A DNA stretch of 5,987 bases from SAR116 cluster bacterium (GTDB lineage Bacteria; Pseudomonadota; Alphaproteobacteria; Puniceispirillales; Puniceispirillaceae), in the NCBI GenBank assembly GCA_002700485.1, contig PADU01000012.1:50968-56954 (forward strand). Direction: 5' to 3'. A program made the position numbers and the translations under genes. A model generated the notes under the pieces. That model was not told the DNA's origin. It worked only from the letters and a program-made list of their open reading frames with translations, and ran no database searches. This document shows, piece after piece, positions 1 through 5,836 of this stretch; within the stretch, counting starts at the first letter, position 1, and every line of letters starts with the position of its first letter.

Positions 1-528
1 TTAACACTTGTAGGTATAGTATTTCTGCGCTCATTTATGGCTCATAATTCCATTGCTAAAATAGTTGTTATACTCTCACTTCTTAGTGCTTTTTTGTTCC
101 TGCCGAGCATAGGAATGGTTTATGGCTTTCACCTTTGGACATCATCGATAACTGGCGGCTTGGTAGATGCAAAATTCATTGCGATTATAAATACCGCATT
201 GGAGTCCCCACTTGGTCAGGTTGCAATGATACCTTTGCTTGCCTGGATAGCAAAAAATGCACCGGAAAACATGAAAGCAACTTTTTTTGCAGTCTTTGCC
301 TCTTTCACTAATTTGGCTTTATCGGCAAGCGCTCTTGGCTCGAAGTATTTAAACCAAATATTTGTTATAACGAGAGAGGTGAAAGACAAAGTTACTGGTA
401 ATATTGTCTCTTCAGCTGATTATTCTGAGCTCGGTATTTTAATGATAAGCGTCGCTCTGGTAACACTTTGCATTCCAATTGCAACAATTTTTATTGTGCA
501 GAATTCAAAATATAAATCTGAAGAATAG
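1..528 (+). CDS. MFS transporter, BT1 (folate/biopterin transporter)-like, C-terminal part
   Basis: The reading frame is open from the first base of the window to a TAG stop, so this is the 3' end of a longer gene. The ATG at 37 is an internal Met, not a start. The visible 175 residues contain about four membrane helices (roughly residues 19-41, 58-85, 93-112 and 143-166), fitting the last third of a 12-helix inner-membrane permease. The wording SPLGQVAMIPLLAWIAK, followed by a stretch ending in KYLNQIF, recalls BT1-type and related MFS proteins of alphaproteobacteria, where small residues and the KYLN motif sit in a late helix. The tail is short and charged (NSKYKSEE), as expected for a cytoplasmic C-terminus. 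The substrate cannot be told: BT1 relatives move folates or pterins in eukaryotes, but bacterial members are mostly uncharacterised. The MFS call is fairly sure; the BT1 assignment is from memory of motif wording and less so. The next gene is 246 bases away, so no operon is implied. Confidence 0.75.
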   Translation, partial: LTLVGIVFLRSFMAHNSIAKIVVILSLLSAFLFLPSIGMVYGFHLWTSSITGGLVDAKFIAIINTALESPLGQVAMIPLLAWIAKNAPENMKATFFAVFASFTNLALSASALGSKYLNQIFVITREVKDKVTGNIVSSADYSELGILMISVALVTLCIPIATIFIVQNSKYKSEE

Positions 529-774
529 GCGGACCCAAGAAAATAGAACTTGCTTTCAATATGGACAAGGTATCTTACTTTGATGCGGAATCTGGAAAGC
601 GCGTCTGCTAAACAATTGAAACAAAGAAATTTTGACTGATTGTAATTGATTAAAGAAGTAAAAGATTTGAGTAACCTTAATGGGAATCAACAGAAAAAAC
701 TTCAAGGCATTTCTTAAAAAAAGCAATCATAGAAAATTATTATTTTTTGATAATTAATTGAGGGACGGTTTGGA
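529..774. other. Intergenic region between transporter and GAPDH gene
   Basis: AT-rich stretch without a credible gene. A 16-codon ORF (561-611) lacks a ribosome binding site and resembles nothing known to me. A TTGACT hexamer at 632-637 could be a -35 box for the GAPDH gene, but no good -10 box follows at the usual distance, so a promoter here is only suspected. No hairpin plus T-tract terminator was found behind the transporter. Confidence 0.5.
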
Positions 775-1776
775 ATGGGTATGAAATTCGCAATTAATGG
801 GTTTGGCAGAATTGGTCGTAACATTCTTCGTGCTAAAATTGAACGAGGTATCAGCTCTCTTGAACTGGTTGCAATCAACGATTTGGCGTCGATCGAAAAT
901 GCAGCACTCTTACTTGAATATGATAGTGTGCATGGCAGACTGGAAGCCAAAATCCGTCATGATGAGCACCATCTCTATATAAACGATCTTCCTCCTATTC
1001 GATATATTAGTGAACCGGATCCATCTAAATTAGAGTGGGCAAAGTTTGGCAAATTGTTTGTAATGGAATGCACCGGCCTGTTCACTTCTGCTGAAGCAGC
1101 TAGCATACATATTAAACAAGGCGCAGAACGGGTGTTGATTTCTGCACCGTCAGCAGGGGCAGACCGGACAATCGTTTATGGCATAAACCACAAAACCATT
1201 ACTGGTTCTGATCGAATTATTTCCGCAGCGTCGTGTACTACAAATTGTTTGGCCCCTATGGCTAAAGTAGTGAATGATGCCTGTGGCCTAAACCAAGGCT
1301 TCATGACAACTATTCATTCCTACACAGGAGACCAACGACTTTTAGATGCTGAACATAAAGACCCATACCGAGCGCGAGCTGCAGCTAGTAATCTTATTCC
1401 GACCACAACCGGGGCTGCTCTGGCGGTTGGATTAGTTCTACCTGAGCTCGAAGGCAAGCTGGATGGTGTGGCGATACGCGTACCAACTCAAAATGTATCA
1501 GCAGTTGACCTTAAGTTTATTCCGGATGAAAAAATCACTGTACAAACTTTAAATGATTTGTTCAGCAGAGCATCAGAGGGGTACCTTAGAGATATCATGG
1601 ATATAACCAATAAGCCACTTGTGTCTGGCGATCTCAATCACTCTTCAGCATCTGTGACTATGCATCTGGACCAGACTCATGTTTTGCAAGGTGGCATGGC
1701 TAGAGTTTTTGGTTGGTATGATAATGAATGGGGCTTTTCAAATCGGATGTTGGACTTGGCTTCTTTTTTGGCATAG
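775..1776 (+). CDS. gap: Glyceraldehyde-3-phosphate dehydrogenase, type I
   Basis: Cytoplasmic enzyme that oxidises and phosphorylates glyceraldehyde 3-phosphate to 1,3-bisphosphoglycerate with NAD(P), reversibly, in glycolysis and gluconeogenesis. The 333 residues match the family's usual length. The N-terminal Rossmann fold starts with INGFGRIGRN (residues 7-16). Asp36 in AINDL is the residue that usually holds the adenosine ribose in NAD-using enzymes. The catalytic Cys154 lies in SCTTNC (153-158) and the catalytic His181 in TTIHSYTGDQ. The substrate-phosphate region includes TTTGAA (210-215) and Arg235. The C-terminal GWYDNEWGFSNRM (313-325) is intact. The pattern TGDQRLLDAEHKD...RARAAA is of the proteobacterial GAPDH type and differs from erythrose-4-phosphate dehydrogenase (Epd), the main alternative. 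The start at 775 fits GAGGGA (760-765) at 9 bases; the ATG at 781 would be too far. It stands alone, with no pgk, tkt or fba next to it, so it may be one of several gap paralogues. Cofactor preference is an inference. Confidence 0.97.
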   Translation: MGMKFAINGFGRIGRNILRAKIERGISSLELVAINDLASIENAALLLEYDSVHGRLEAKIRHDEHHLYINDLPPIRYISEPDPSKLEWAKFGKLFVMECTGLFTSAEAASIHIKQGAERVLISAPSAGADRTIVYGINHKTITGSDRIISAASCTTNCLAPMAKVVNDACGLNQGFMTTIHSYTGDQRLLDAEHKDPYRARAAASNLIPTTTGAALAVGLVLPELEGKLDGVAIRVPTQNVSAVDLKFIPDEKITVQTLNDLFSRASEGYLRDIMDITNKPLVSGDLNHSSASVTMHLDQTHVLQGGMARVFGWYDNEWGFSNRMLDLASFLA

Positions 1777-1956
1777 CCTGCCCAAGTTGAAACAATTTGC
1801 TTATTGGTCTGAAAAATCAGGTTTTGCCAGGCGCGAGGCTAGAAGCCGCCCAGCCAGCGTCCATGTTTAGTTGTTGGTTGTTAAATGTATAACATATTTT
1901 ATTATAAATTAAGTATTAAGTTCAGTTAGTTAAAAAATTTATGATTTTCAACATTA
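1777..1956. other. Intergenic region after GAPDH, small GC-rich hairpin segment
   Basis: The stretch holds no gene. A GC-rich part (about 1828-1860) can fold weakly (GGCT-AGA-AGCC, possibly extended by GGCG/CGCC), but no T-tract follows, so I do not call it an intrinsic terminator. The remainder is very AT-rich and leads into the -10 box of the next gene. Confidence 0.4.
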
Positions 1957-1962
1957 TATAAT
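1957..1962 (+). promoter_or_regulatory. Putative -10 box for the methyltransferase/cupin unit
   Basis: A perfect TATAAT lies 15 bases before the ATG at 1978, inside a strongly AT-rich stretch. No recognisable -35 hexamer sits 16-18 bases upstream (the sequence there is a run of A and T). If used, transcription would start only about 7-10 bases before the ATG, giving a very short leader. AT-rich context makes chance occurrence easy, so confidence is modest. Confidence 0.4.
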
Positions 1963-1977
1963 CATACAGGTCTTTGG

Positions 1978-2910
1978 ATGTCTTCTCGGTATCAAAAGTT
2001 TTTTCAACAAATTAAGGAGGGACGCACTGCCATACTGGACAGTGGGGTCTCAACAGAATTAGAACGCCAAGGCGCCCCAATGCGAGGCACTCATTGGTCT
2101 GGGCGTGTTTCGATTGATGCATTCGATATCCTGGTAAACACGCATAAAGCGTACATTGATGCTGGCGCTGATGTTATTACCGTCAATAGTTATGCCTCTT
2201 CTCGCTTGGTTTTGGGTGACAGCATAAATGAATCTCTGATTGAAAAAATAAATAAAAAGAATATTGAAGCAGCTTTCGAAGCAAGAATCCAAACTGGCGC
2301 GAATGAAGTGTTAATAGCTGGCTCAATATCGCATCAAGTTGCGTGGCAAAACATAGATGGAAAAATCAAAAAACAAATTGATATCCCAGTTTCTACAGAT
2401 GAATTAGAGTTTGCATTTAATGAAATGCGAGAATTTTTTGAAGTGGGTGAGGTGGACCTTTTATTGTTGGAAATGATGAGTATACCAGAAAGGGCAGTGC
2501 CTCTTTACGATTGTGTATCAAATTCAACTTTGCCTGTATGGTGTGGTCTCTCTGCAAAGCGCGATGATTATAAATCCAAAATAACTAGTTTTCACAATGA
2601 ATTGGTTTCTTTTGAAAATAATGTAAAAACTGCATCACTCAGCAACTTTGACGTAATGGGTGTAATGCATACTGCTGTAGATTTAATAAGTGATTGCAAT
2701 TCAATAATTAAAAATTATCATACGGGGCCTTTAATGGCTTATCCAGATAGTGGATATTTTCAGGCACCAAATTGGCAGTTTGTTGATATCATAACTTCCC
2801 AAAATTTATTTAATTTTGCAGAGGCATGGAAAACAGAAGGTATGCAAATAATTGGTGGTTGTTGTGGTTTAGGACCAGAACATACCAGTTTTTTAAGCCG
2901 ATTGAAGTAA
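1978..2910 (+). CDS. Homocysteine S-methyltransferase family protein with altered zinc motif
   Basis: A 310-residue cytoplasmic TIM-barrel protein of the family that moves a methyl group from S-methylmethionine, betaine or a sulfonium compound to homocysteine (MmuM, BHMT). Family marks in order are ILDSGVSTELERQG (19-32, homocysteine-binding strand), GADVITVNSYASS (63-75), LLLLEMMSIPE (161-171), the PLMAYPDSGYF region (251-261), and the zinc-binding GGCCG with Cys295 and Cys296. The third zinc ligand is normally the Cys of a GVNC motif. Here the aligned motif is GVMHT (228-232), so His231 takes that place. An extra Cys189 lies in PVWCGLSAK. The protein may thus bind zinc through His-Cys-Cys and act on a different thiol or methyl donor. 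It is unlikely to be a pseudogene, as the frame is intact and the rest is well kept. The start has only a weak AGG (1968-1970) at 7 bases; no better in-frame start exists before the upstream stop. The cupin gene follows after 38 bases, probably in one transcript. Family call is firm; substrate unknown. Confidence 0.92.
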   Translation: MSSRYQKFFQQIKEGRTAILDSGVSTELERQGAPMRGTHWSGRVSIDAFDILVNTHKAYIDAGADVITVNSYASSRLVLGDSINESLIEKINKKNIEAAFEARIQTGANEVLIAGSISHQVAWQNIDGKIKKQIDIPVSTDELEFAFNEMREFFEVGEVDLLLLEMMSIPERAVPLYDCVSNSTLPVWCGLSAKRDDYKSKITSFHNELVSFENNVKTASLSNFDVMGVMHTAVDLISDCNSIIKNYHTGPLMAYPDSGYFQAPNWQFVDIITSQNLFNFAEAWKTEGMQIIGGCCGLGPEHTSFLSRLK

Positions 2911-2948
2911 ATGCTTTTTCAAGGGTTTAGCATCTTGGTTGAGAAAAA

Positions 2949-3569
2949 ATGACAGATCCCTTCAAAAATATCTTGTTAGGTTTAAAAGATATAATTGAAA
3001 ATCAATACCTTGCTGAAGGTCACCTTAAAATCAAAGATATTGCTTCCAATGAATTGGAGGTTGCTATCAAAGGAAATGAATGGAGTGAGATTAATCATTT
3101 TTCATCTCCGCTAGCTAAACCATTTTTTGACGTAATGACAAAAGAAGATGCAATTTCAATTTGTGCAGATATCTTAAAAGTTCCATTTGCTTGGGTTCCT
3201 CCCAAAACATCAGACGATCCGTTATATACTGCTCATAGTCATTCTAAAGTTCATATAGAGTTATTGGGCCCACAGGGAATCATCAAGTCAAAATTTGTAA
3301 GATTGGGACTTTATGGCATTCTTCCCAATTCAGAGTATGGGATTAGAACACATCCGGCTGAAGAGTTGTTCATAATGCTTGCTGGACAAGCTGAGTGGCT
3401 TCGTGGAGGTGGAAAGTATGAATTAAAAAGAGTGGGTGAGTATTCCTACCACCCCTCCGGGATGCGCCACGCAACTAAAACAACGCACTCAGCGTTTATG
3501 TCCGTTTATATTTGGTCTGGTGATGTATCAACAGATAAGTACCAGTACCTCGGATTGCCAACTCAATAA
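2949..3569 (+). CDS. DMSP-lyase-family cupin (DddQ/DddL-like), altered active site
   Basis: A 206-residue protein of the bacterial dimethylsulfoniopropionate lyase family (DddQ, DddL, DddW), single-domain cupins that cleave DMSP to dimethyl sulfide and acrylate. The N-terminal half is helical. The cupin core lies in about residues 105-200. HPAEEL (135-140) gives metal ligands His135 and Glu139, YHPSGMRHATKT (167-178) gives His174, and Tyr130 sits where DddQ has a conserved active-site Tyr. Two key positions differ. The residue after EEL is Phe141, where DddQ has the catalytic-base Tyr (Tyr131 in the DddQ structure as I recall it). The first His of the H-x-H motif is Arg133. The length fits DddQ. 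Loss of the catalytic Tyr makes true DMSP lyase activity doubtful, so no ddd symbol is given. There is no signal peptide, so it is cytoplasmic. The start at 2949 has a weak GAG at 5 bases and overlaps (ATGA) the stop of a 13-codon frame following the methyltransferase gene, so translation may be coupled. Family sure, function open. Confidence 0.88.
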   Translation: MTDPFKNILLGLKDIIENQYLAEGHLKIKDIASNELEVAIKGNEWSEINHFSSPLAKPFFDVMTKEDAISICADILKVPFAWVPPKTSDDPLYTAHSHSKVHIELLGPQGIIKSKFVRLGLYGILPNSEYGIRTHPAEELFIMLAGQAEWLRGGGKYELKRVGEYSYHPSGMRHATKTTHSAFMSVYIWSGDVSTDKYQYLGLPTQ

Positions 3570-3738
3570 AGTTTTTAATTTACTTCGTTTGCAGAAGATG
3601 TTCAGCCATACAGATTGAGTTCGAAATTTTCAAAGGGTCTGAAATCCTTTTATGGGTTGGAAAACTAAACGTTCTTTGGAAAACTTGCTATAGGTTTATG
3701 GCAAGATAGAGTTCAACAAACAAAAGAAAGGAAAACAG
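3570..3738. other. Intergenic region before the acetyltransferase gene
   Basis: This gap holds no gene. A weak hairpin, AAAGG (3632-3636) with CCTTT (3646-3650), is followed by only one further T and is a poor terminator candidate. The same place carries a possible remnant of the repeat seen at 4317 and 5703 (listed separately). A weak TTGCTA (3685-3690) and TAGAGT (3707-3712) pair, 16 bases apart, might be a promoter for the acetyltransferase gene, but neither box is good. Confidence 0.35.
3636..3660 (+). repeat. Possible degenerate remnant of the GC-rich interspersed repeat
   Basis: GGTCTG (3636-3641) is followed by TCCTTTTATGGGTTGG (3645-3660). The copy at 5703-5831 has GGTCTG (5770-5775) and then TCCTTTGATGGGTTGG (5786-5801), a match of 15 of 16 bases, in the same order but with a shorter space between. 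The rest of the repeat is not recognisable here. It sits after the cupin gene, as the full copies sit after the two following genes. Confidence 0.4.
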
Positions 3739-4197
3739 ATGCCGACCGTCTCAGCCCGTCCAGCACTGATTGACGATTTGCCTACAATCGTTGGCCTTCT
3801 TGCCGATGATGTTCTCGGTCAGGGGCGTGAGAATATCAGCCCGCCCCTGCATTCTGATTACTTTGACGCCTTTGAGGCCATCGACGATGATCCCAATCAG
3901 GTTTTCGTCGTCTTCGAGTCTGAGGGTGTCATCATTGGCTGTCTTCAGCTCAGCTTCATTCCTGAACTGTCCCAGCAAGGGGCATGGCGCGGCCAGATCG
4001 AAAGTGTTCGCATATCTTCTGAAAGACGCGGTGCCGGTCTCGGTCAGGAAATGATCAGTTGGGCTATTGATACGTGCCGAGAACGCGGTTGTCAGATAAT
4101 TCAACTGACATCAGATAAAGCGAGAAAGGACGCAGCAGAATTTTATCGCGCGCTCGGTTTTGTTGCGTCTCATGAGGGATTCAAGCAAACAATCTGA
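3739..4197 (+). CDS. GNAT family N-acetyltransferase
   Basis: A 152-residue cytoplasmic protein that should transfer an acetyl group from acetyl-CoA to an amine of an unknown small molecule or protein. The acetyl-CoA pyrophosphate-binding motif is RGAGLG (residues 97-102), within RISSERRGAGLGQEMI. The motif B region DAAEFYRALGF (131-141) carries the usual Tyr136 and a C-terminal GFKQTI. The N-terminal RPALIDDLPTIVGLLADD is typical of a widespread bacterial group of single-domain GNATs, which run about 150 residues. The start is backed by AAAGGA (3727-3732) at 6 bases. The gene is more GC-rich than the pair before it: positions 3841-3900 have 32 G/C of 60, against 16 of 60 in positions 2581-2640 of the methyltransferase gene. 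It stands alone, 169 bases after the cupin gene, and is followed by the first full copy of the repeat. The base bias hints at a different origin, or just at different expression or constraint. The antisense frame inside it is a shadow. Substrate not predictable. Confidence 0.95.
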   Translation: MPTVSARPALIDDLPTIVGLLADDVLGQGRENISPPLHSDYFDAFEAIDDDPNQVFVVFESEGVIIGCLQLSFIPELSQQGAWRGQIESVRISSERRGAGLGQEMISWAIDTCRERGCQIIQLTSDKARKDAAEFYRALGFVASHEGFKQTI

Positions 4198-4609
4198 AAG
4201 ACCTCTCATGCTTTATTCAAACCCCAGAGGCTGGGTGCAAGCTCCAACTTACCCCACGGTTTACCCCCATACTTTATCTGAATTTAGCTGCTCTTTAAGG
4301 GGGGATAGTTTCTTTTGGGTTACTGATTGTCCTTGGCAATCAGCTTTAGATATCTGATTAGAGGGCGGGGGCTGTGGCTGCGCGGTCTGCGACTCACAGA
4401 CCGTGGTTATACGATGGGTTGGCAGAGACGTCGGATCGTGGTTTTATTTGTTAAGATGAAACGTTTTAAGGAATGTTCCAACAAGTTTTCGCATTCTTAA
4501 CATCGAGTTGTCTATACCAGATCAAAGAGGTGCCTGTGGTTAAAAGTCAGCAAGAAGCAAGCCTCATCCATGAGATTTGTATTTGGTTATCTTTCATCTG
4601 AGGATTGAT
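4198..4609. other. 412-base intergenic region carrying repeat copy 1
   Basis: No gene is supported here. Just after the acetyltransferase stop, CCCAG-AGG-CTGGG (about 4225-4237) could form a small hairpin without a T-tract. C-runs (TTACCCCC at 4261-4268) and a G-run (4299-4304) could pair over a long loop. The repeat fills 4317-4452. The remaining 157 bases before the next gene contain a TATACC (4513-4518) without a good -35 box, and a short palindrome GGAATGTTCC (4471-4480). No clear promoter or terminator can be named. Confidence 0.5.
4317..4452 (+). repeat. GC-rich structured interspersed repeat, copy 1
   Basis: About 136 bases, matched by positions 5703-5831 in the same orientation. Identical blocks include the 24 bases 4368-4391 (equal to 5754-5777), GATGGGTTGGCAGAGACGTC (4413-4432, equal to 5792-5811), and CGTGGTTTTATTTGTT at the end. 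The left part (GGGTTACT, TTGGCAATCAG) is looser. Three hairpins can be drawn: CTGATTG/CAATCAG (4323-4329 with 4337-4343), CGCGGTCTG/CAGACCGTG (4381-4389 with 4397-4405, one G-U pair) and ACGAT/ATCGT (4411-4415 with 4435-4439), then a T-rich tail. Positions 4361-4420 have 39 G/C of 60, far above the surroundings. No ORF, no terminal inverted repeat and no target-site duplication were seen. It could be a mobile repeat of the REP/MITE sort, a transcript-end element, or a small structured RNA. Confidence 0.85.
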
Positions 4610-5608
4610 ATGACAGTTCCAGCATCAATGAAACACATCACTATTTTGGAGCCTGGAGGACCAGATGTCCTCGTCGTGCAAACAAGTGAAGTTCCAAAAC
4701 TTTCTGAAAACGAAGTCTTGATTCGTGTAGAAGCGGCAGGCGTGAACAGACCAGACGTACTTCAGCGAAAAGGCAACTACAATCCGCCACCTGGCGCATC
4801 ACTAATTCCCGGCCTTGAGGTGGCGGGCGAAGTTGTTGCTATTGCTCAGGGTGTCACAAGTTTTCAAATTGGAGATAAGGTTTGTGCGCTTGTTTCTGGC
4901 GGAGGATACGCAGAATATTGTGTTGCGCCAGTACCGCAGGTTTTCTCAATCCCCAAAGGGATCTCAATTATTGAAGCTGCGGGAATGCCGGAAAATTATT
5001 TTACTGTCTGGACAAATGTGTTTGAGCGCGGTGGCCTTCAGTCTGGTGAGACAATTTTGATACATGGCGGGTCAAGTGGCATTGGAACAACAGCTATTCA
5101 ATTGGCGCATCAATTCGGAGCGATGGTTATTGCAACAGCTGGTAATGAAGCTAAATGTGCTGCGTGTGCAGGCCTTGGTGCGGAACACGTAATAAATTAT
5201 CGTGAGCAAGATTTTGAAGCAAAAGTTGCGGAGTTCACAAATGGGAAGGGTGTGGACCTCATTCTTGATATGGTGGGTGGAGATTATATCCAAAAAAACA
5301 TAGCCTGTCTGGCAATTGAGGGCAGGTTGGTTCAGATTGCCTTCTTGCAATCATCAGTTAATGAAATCAACTTAATGCCTGTTATGTTGAACCGATTGAC
5401 AGTAACTGGATCGACGTTGCGGCCACGCACAATAGAGCAAAAAGGCGAAATTGCTTCACAACTTAAAGAGAGAGTGTTGCCGCTTTTTGAATTGGGGAAG
5501 TTAAAGATCATTGTTCACAAAACTTTTCCATTAACTGAAGCTGCCGACGCACACAGGATGATGGAATCAAGCACACATATTGGAAAACTGATTTTGGATC
5601 TTTCTTAA
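4610..5608 (+). CDS. NAD(P)H quinone oxidoreductase, PIG3-type zinc-free MDR family
   Basis: A 332-residue cytoplasmic medium-chain dehydrogenase/reductase that likely passes electrons from NADPH to quinones or other reactive carbonyl compounds. The N-terminal GroES-like domain (about residues 1-125) has the PIG3-like wording GVNRPDVLQRKGNY (44-57) and PPPGASLIPGLEVAGEV (59-75). The nucleotide-binding Rossmann domain has ILIHGGSSGIGTTAIQLA (149-166), with the usual A/GGxxGIG turn. Zinc-binding Cys and His clusters of alcohol dehydrogenases are absent. The C-terminal TLRPRTIEQKGEIA (269-282) and EAADAHRMMESSTHIGKLIL (310-329) are typical of PIG3 (TP53I3) relatives. The start at 4610 is chosen because TGAGGA (4599-4604) lies 5 bases before it; the frame-open ATG at 4577 would add 11 residues (MYLVIFHLRID) without a ribosome binding site and outside the family's usual N-terminus. 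The gene is flanked by two direct copies of the GC-rich repeat, and no partner gene is adjacent. Crotonyl-CoA reductase-like members are a less likely alternative. Confidence 0.95.
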   Translation: MTVPASMKHITILEPGGPDVLVVQTSEVPKLSENEVLIRVEAAGVNRPDVLQRKGNYNPPPGASLIPGLEVAGEVVAIAQGVTSFQIGDKVCALVSGGGYAEYCVAPVPQVFSIPKGISIIEAAGMPENYFTVWTNVFERGGLQSGETILIHGGSSGIGTTAIQLAHQFGAMVIATAGNEAKCAACAGLGAEHVINYREQDFEAKVAEFTNGKGVDLILDMVGGDYIQKNIACLAIEGRLVQIAFLQSSVNEINLMPVMLNRLTVTGSTLRPRTIEQKGEIASQLKERVLPLFELGKLKIIVHKTFPLTEAADAHRMMESSTHIGKLILDLS

Positions 5609-5702
5609 TAAATCAGGACACCATCACCAAAAGTAAAGTTTCTTCTTTTTAGAAAAATGTTTGGAAAACAGCCCAATTCAAAGCTATTAGGACCTCTAAC
5701 CG

Positions 5703-5831
5703 GGGTTACTAGTTAGCTTTGGCAATCAGGTTTGTGTTCTATTTGAAGGGGTAGGGGCTGTGGCTGCGCGGTCTGCGGCTCGCGGTCCTTTGATGGGTTG
5801 GCAGAGACGTCAGACCGTGGTTTTATTTGTT
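5703..5831 (+). repeat. GC-rich structured interspersed repeat, copy 2
   Basis: Second copy, direct orientation, starting 1386 bases after the start of copy 1. It is a little shorter: the segment matching 4392-4412 of copy 1 is reduced, so the inner hairpin arm CAGACCGTG of copy 1 is missing. Instead CGCGGTCTG (5767-5775) can pair with CAGACCGTG at 5811-5819, at the far end of the element, and a T-rich GTTTTATTTGTT follows. The 7-bp left hairpin of copy 1 is not kept. It lies 94 bases after the oxidoreductase stop and 85 bases before the next ATG; copy 1 lies 119 bases after the acetyltransferase stop. Confidence 0.85.
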
Positions 5832-5836
5832 TATAT

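Noticed and set aside
561..611. 16-codon ORF before the GAPDH gene
   Set aside because: No ribosome binding site and no recognisable product; short frames of this size are expected by chance.
1806..1832. A further repeat remnant after the GAPDH gene
   Set aside because: Shares only GGTCTG followed by A-rich sequence with the place at 3636, and lacks the ATGGGTTGG block; too short to support.
3751..4104. Antisense 117-residue ORF
   Set aside because: It lies fully inside the acetyltransferase gene on the other strand, has no family-like motifs, and is explained by the GC-rich codon use of the real gene.
4381..4405. tRNA anticodon arm
   Set aside because: The stem with a 7-base loop (CGACTCA) looks like an anticodon arm, but the invariant T before the anticodon is missing, and no acceptor stem or T-arm can be fitted around it.
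4453..4485. Reverse-strand EcfG-type promoter (GGAAC with CGTT)
   Set aside because: Both boxes occur on the minus strand, but they are 11 bases apart where 16-17 is expected, and no minus-strand gene lies downstream.
4577..4609. Earlier start for the quinone oxidoreductase
   Set aside because: The ATG at 4577 has no ribosome binding site and adds residues foreign to the family, whereas 4610 has TGAGGA at a good distance.
4317..5831. Integron cassette array with attC sites
   Set aside because: The gene-repeat-gene-repeat layout with all genes on one strand recalls cassettes, but the repeat edges do not show paired RYYYAAC and GTTRRRY core sites, and no integrase is in the window.
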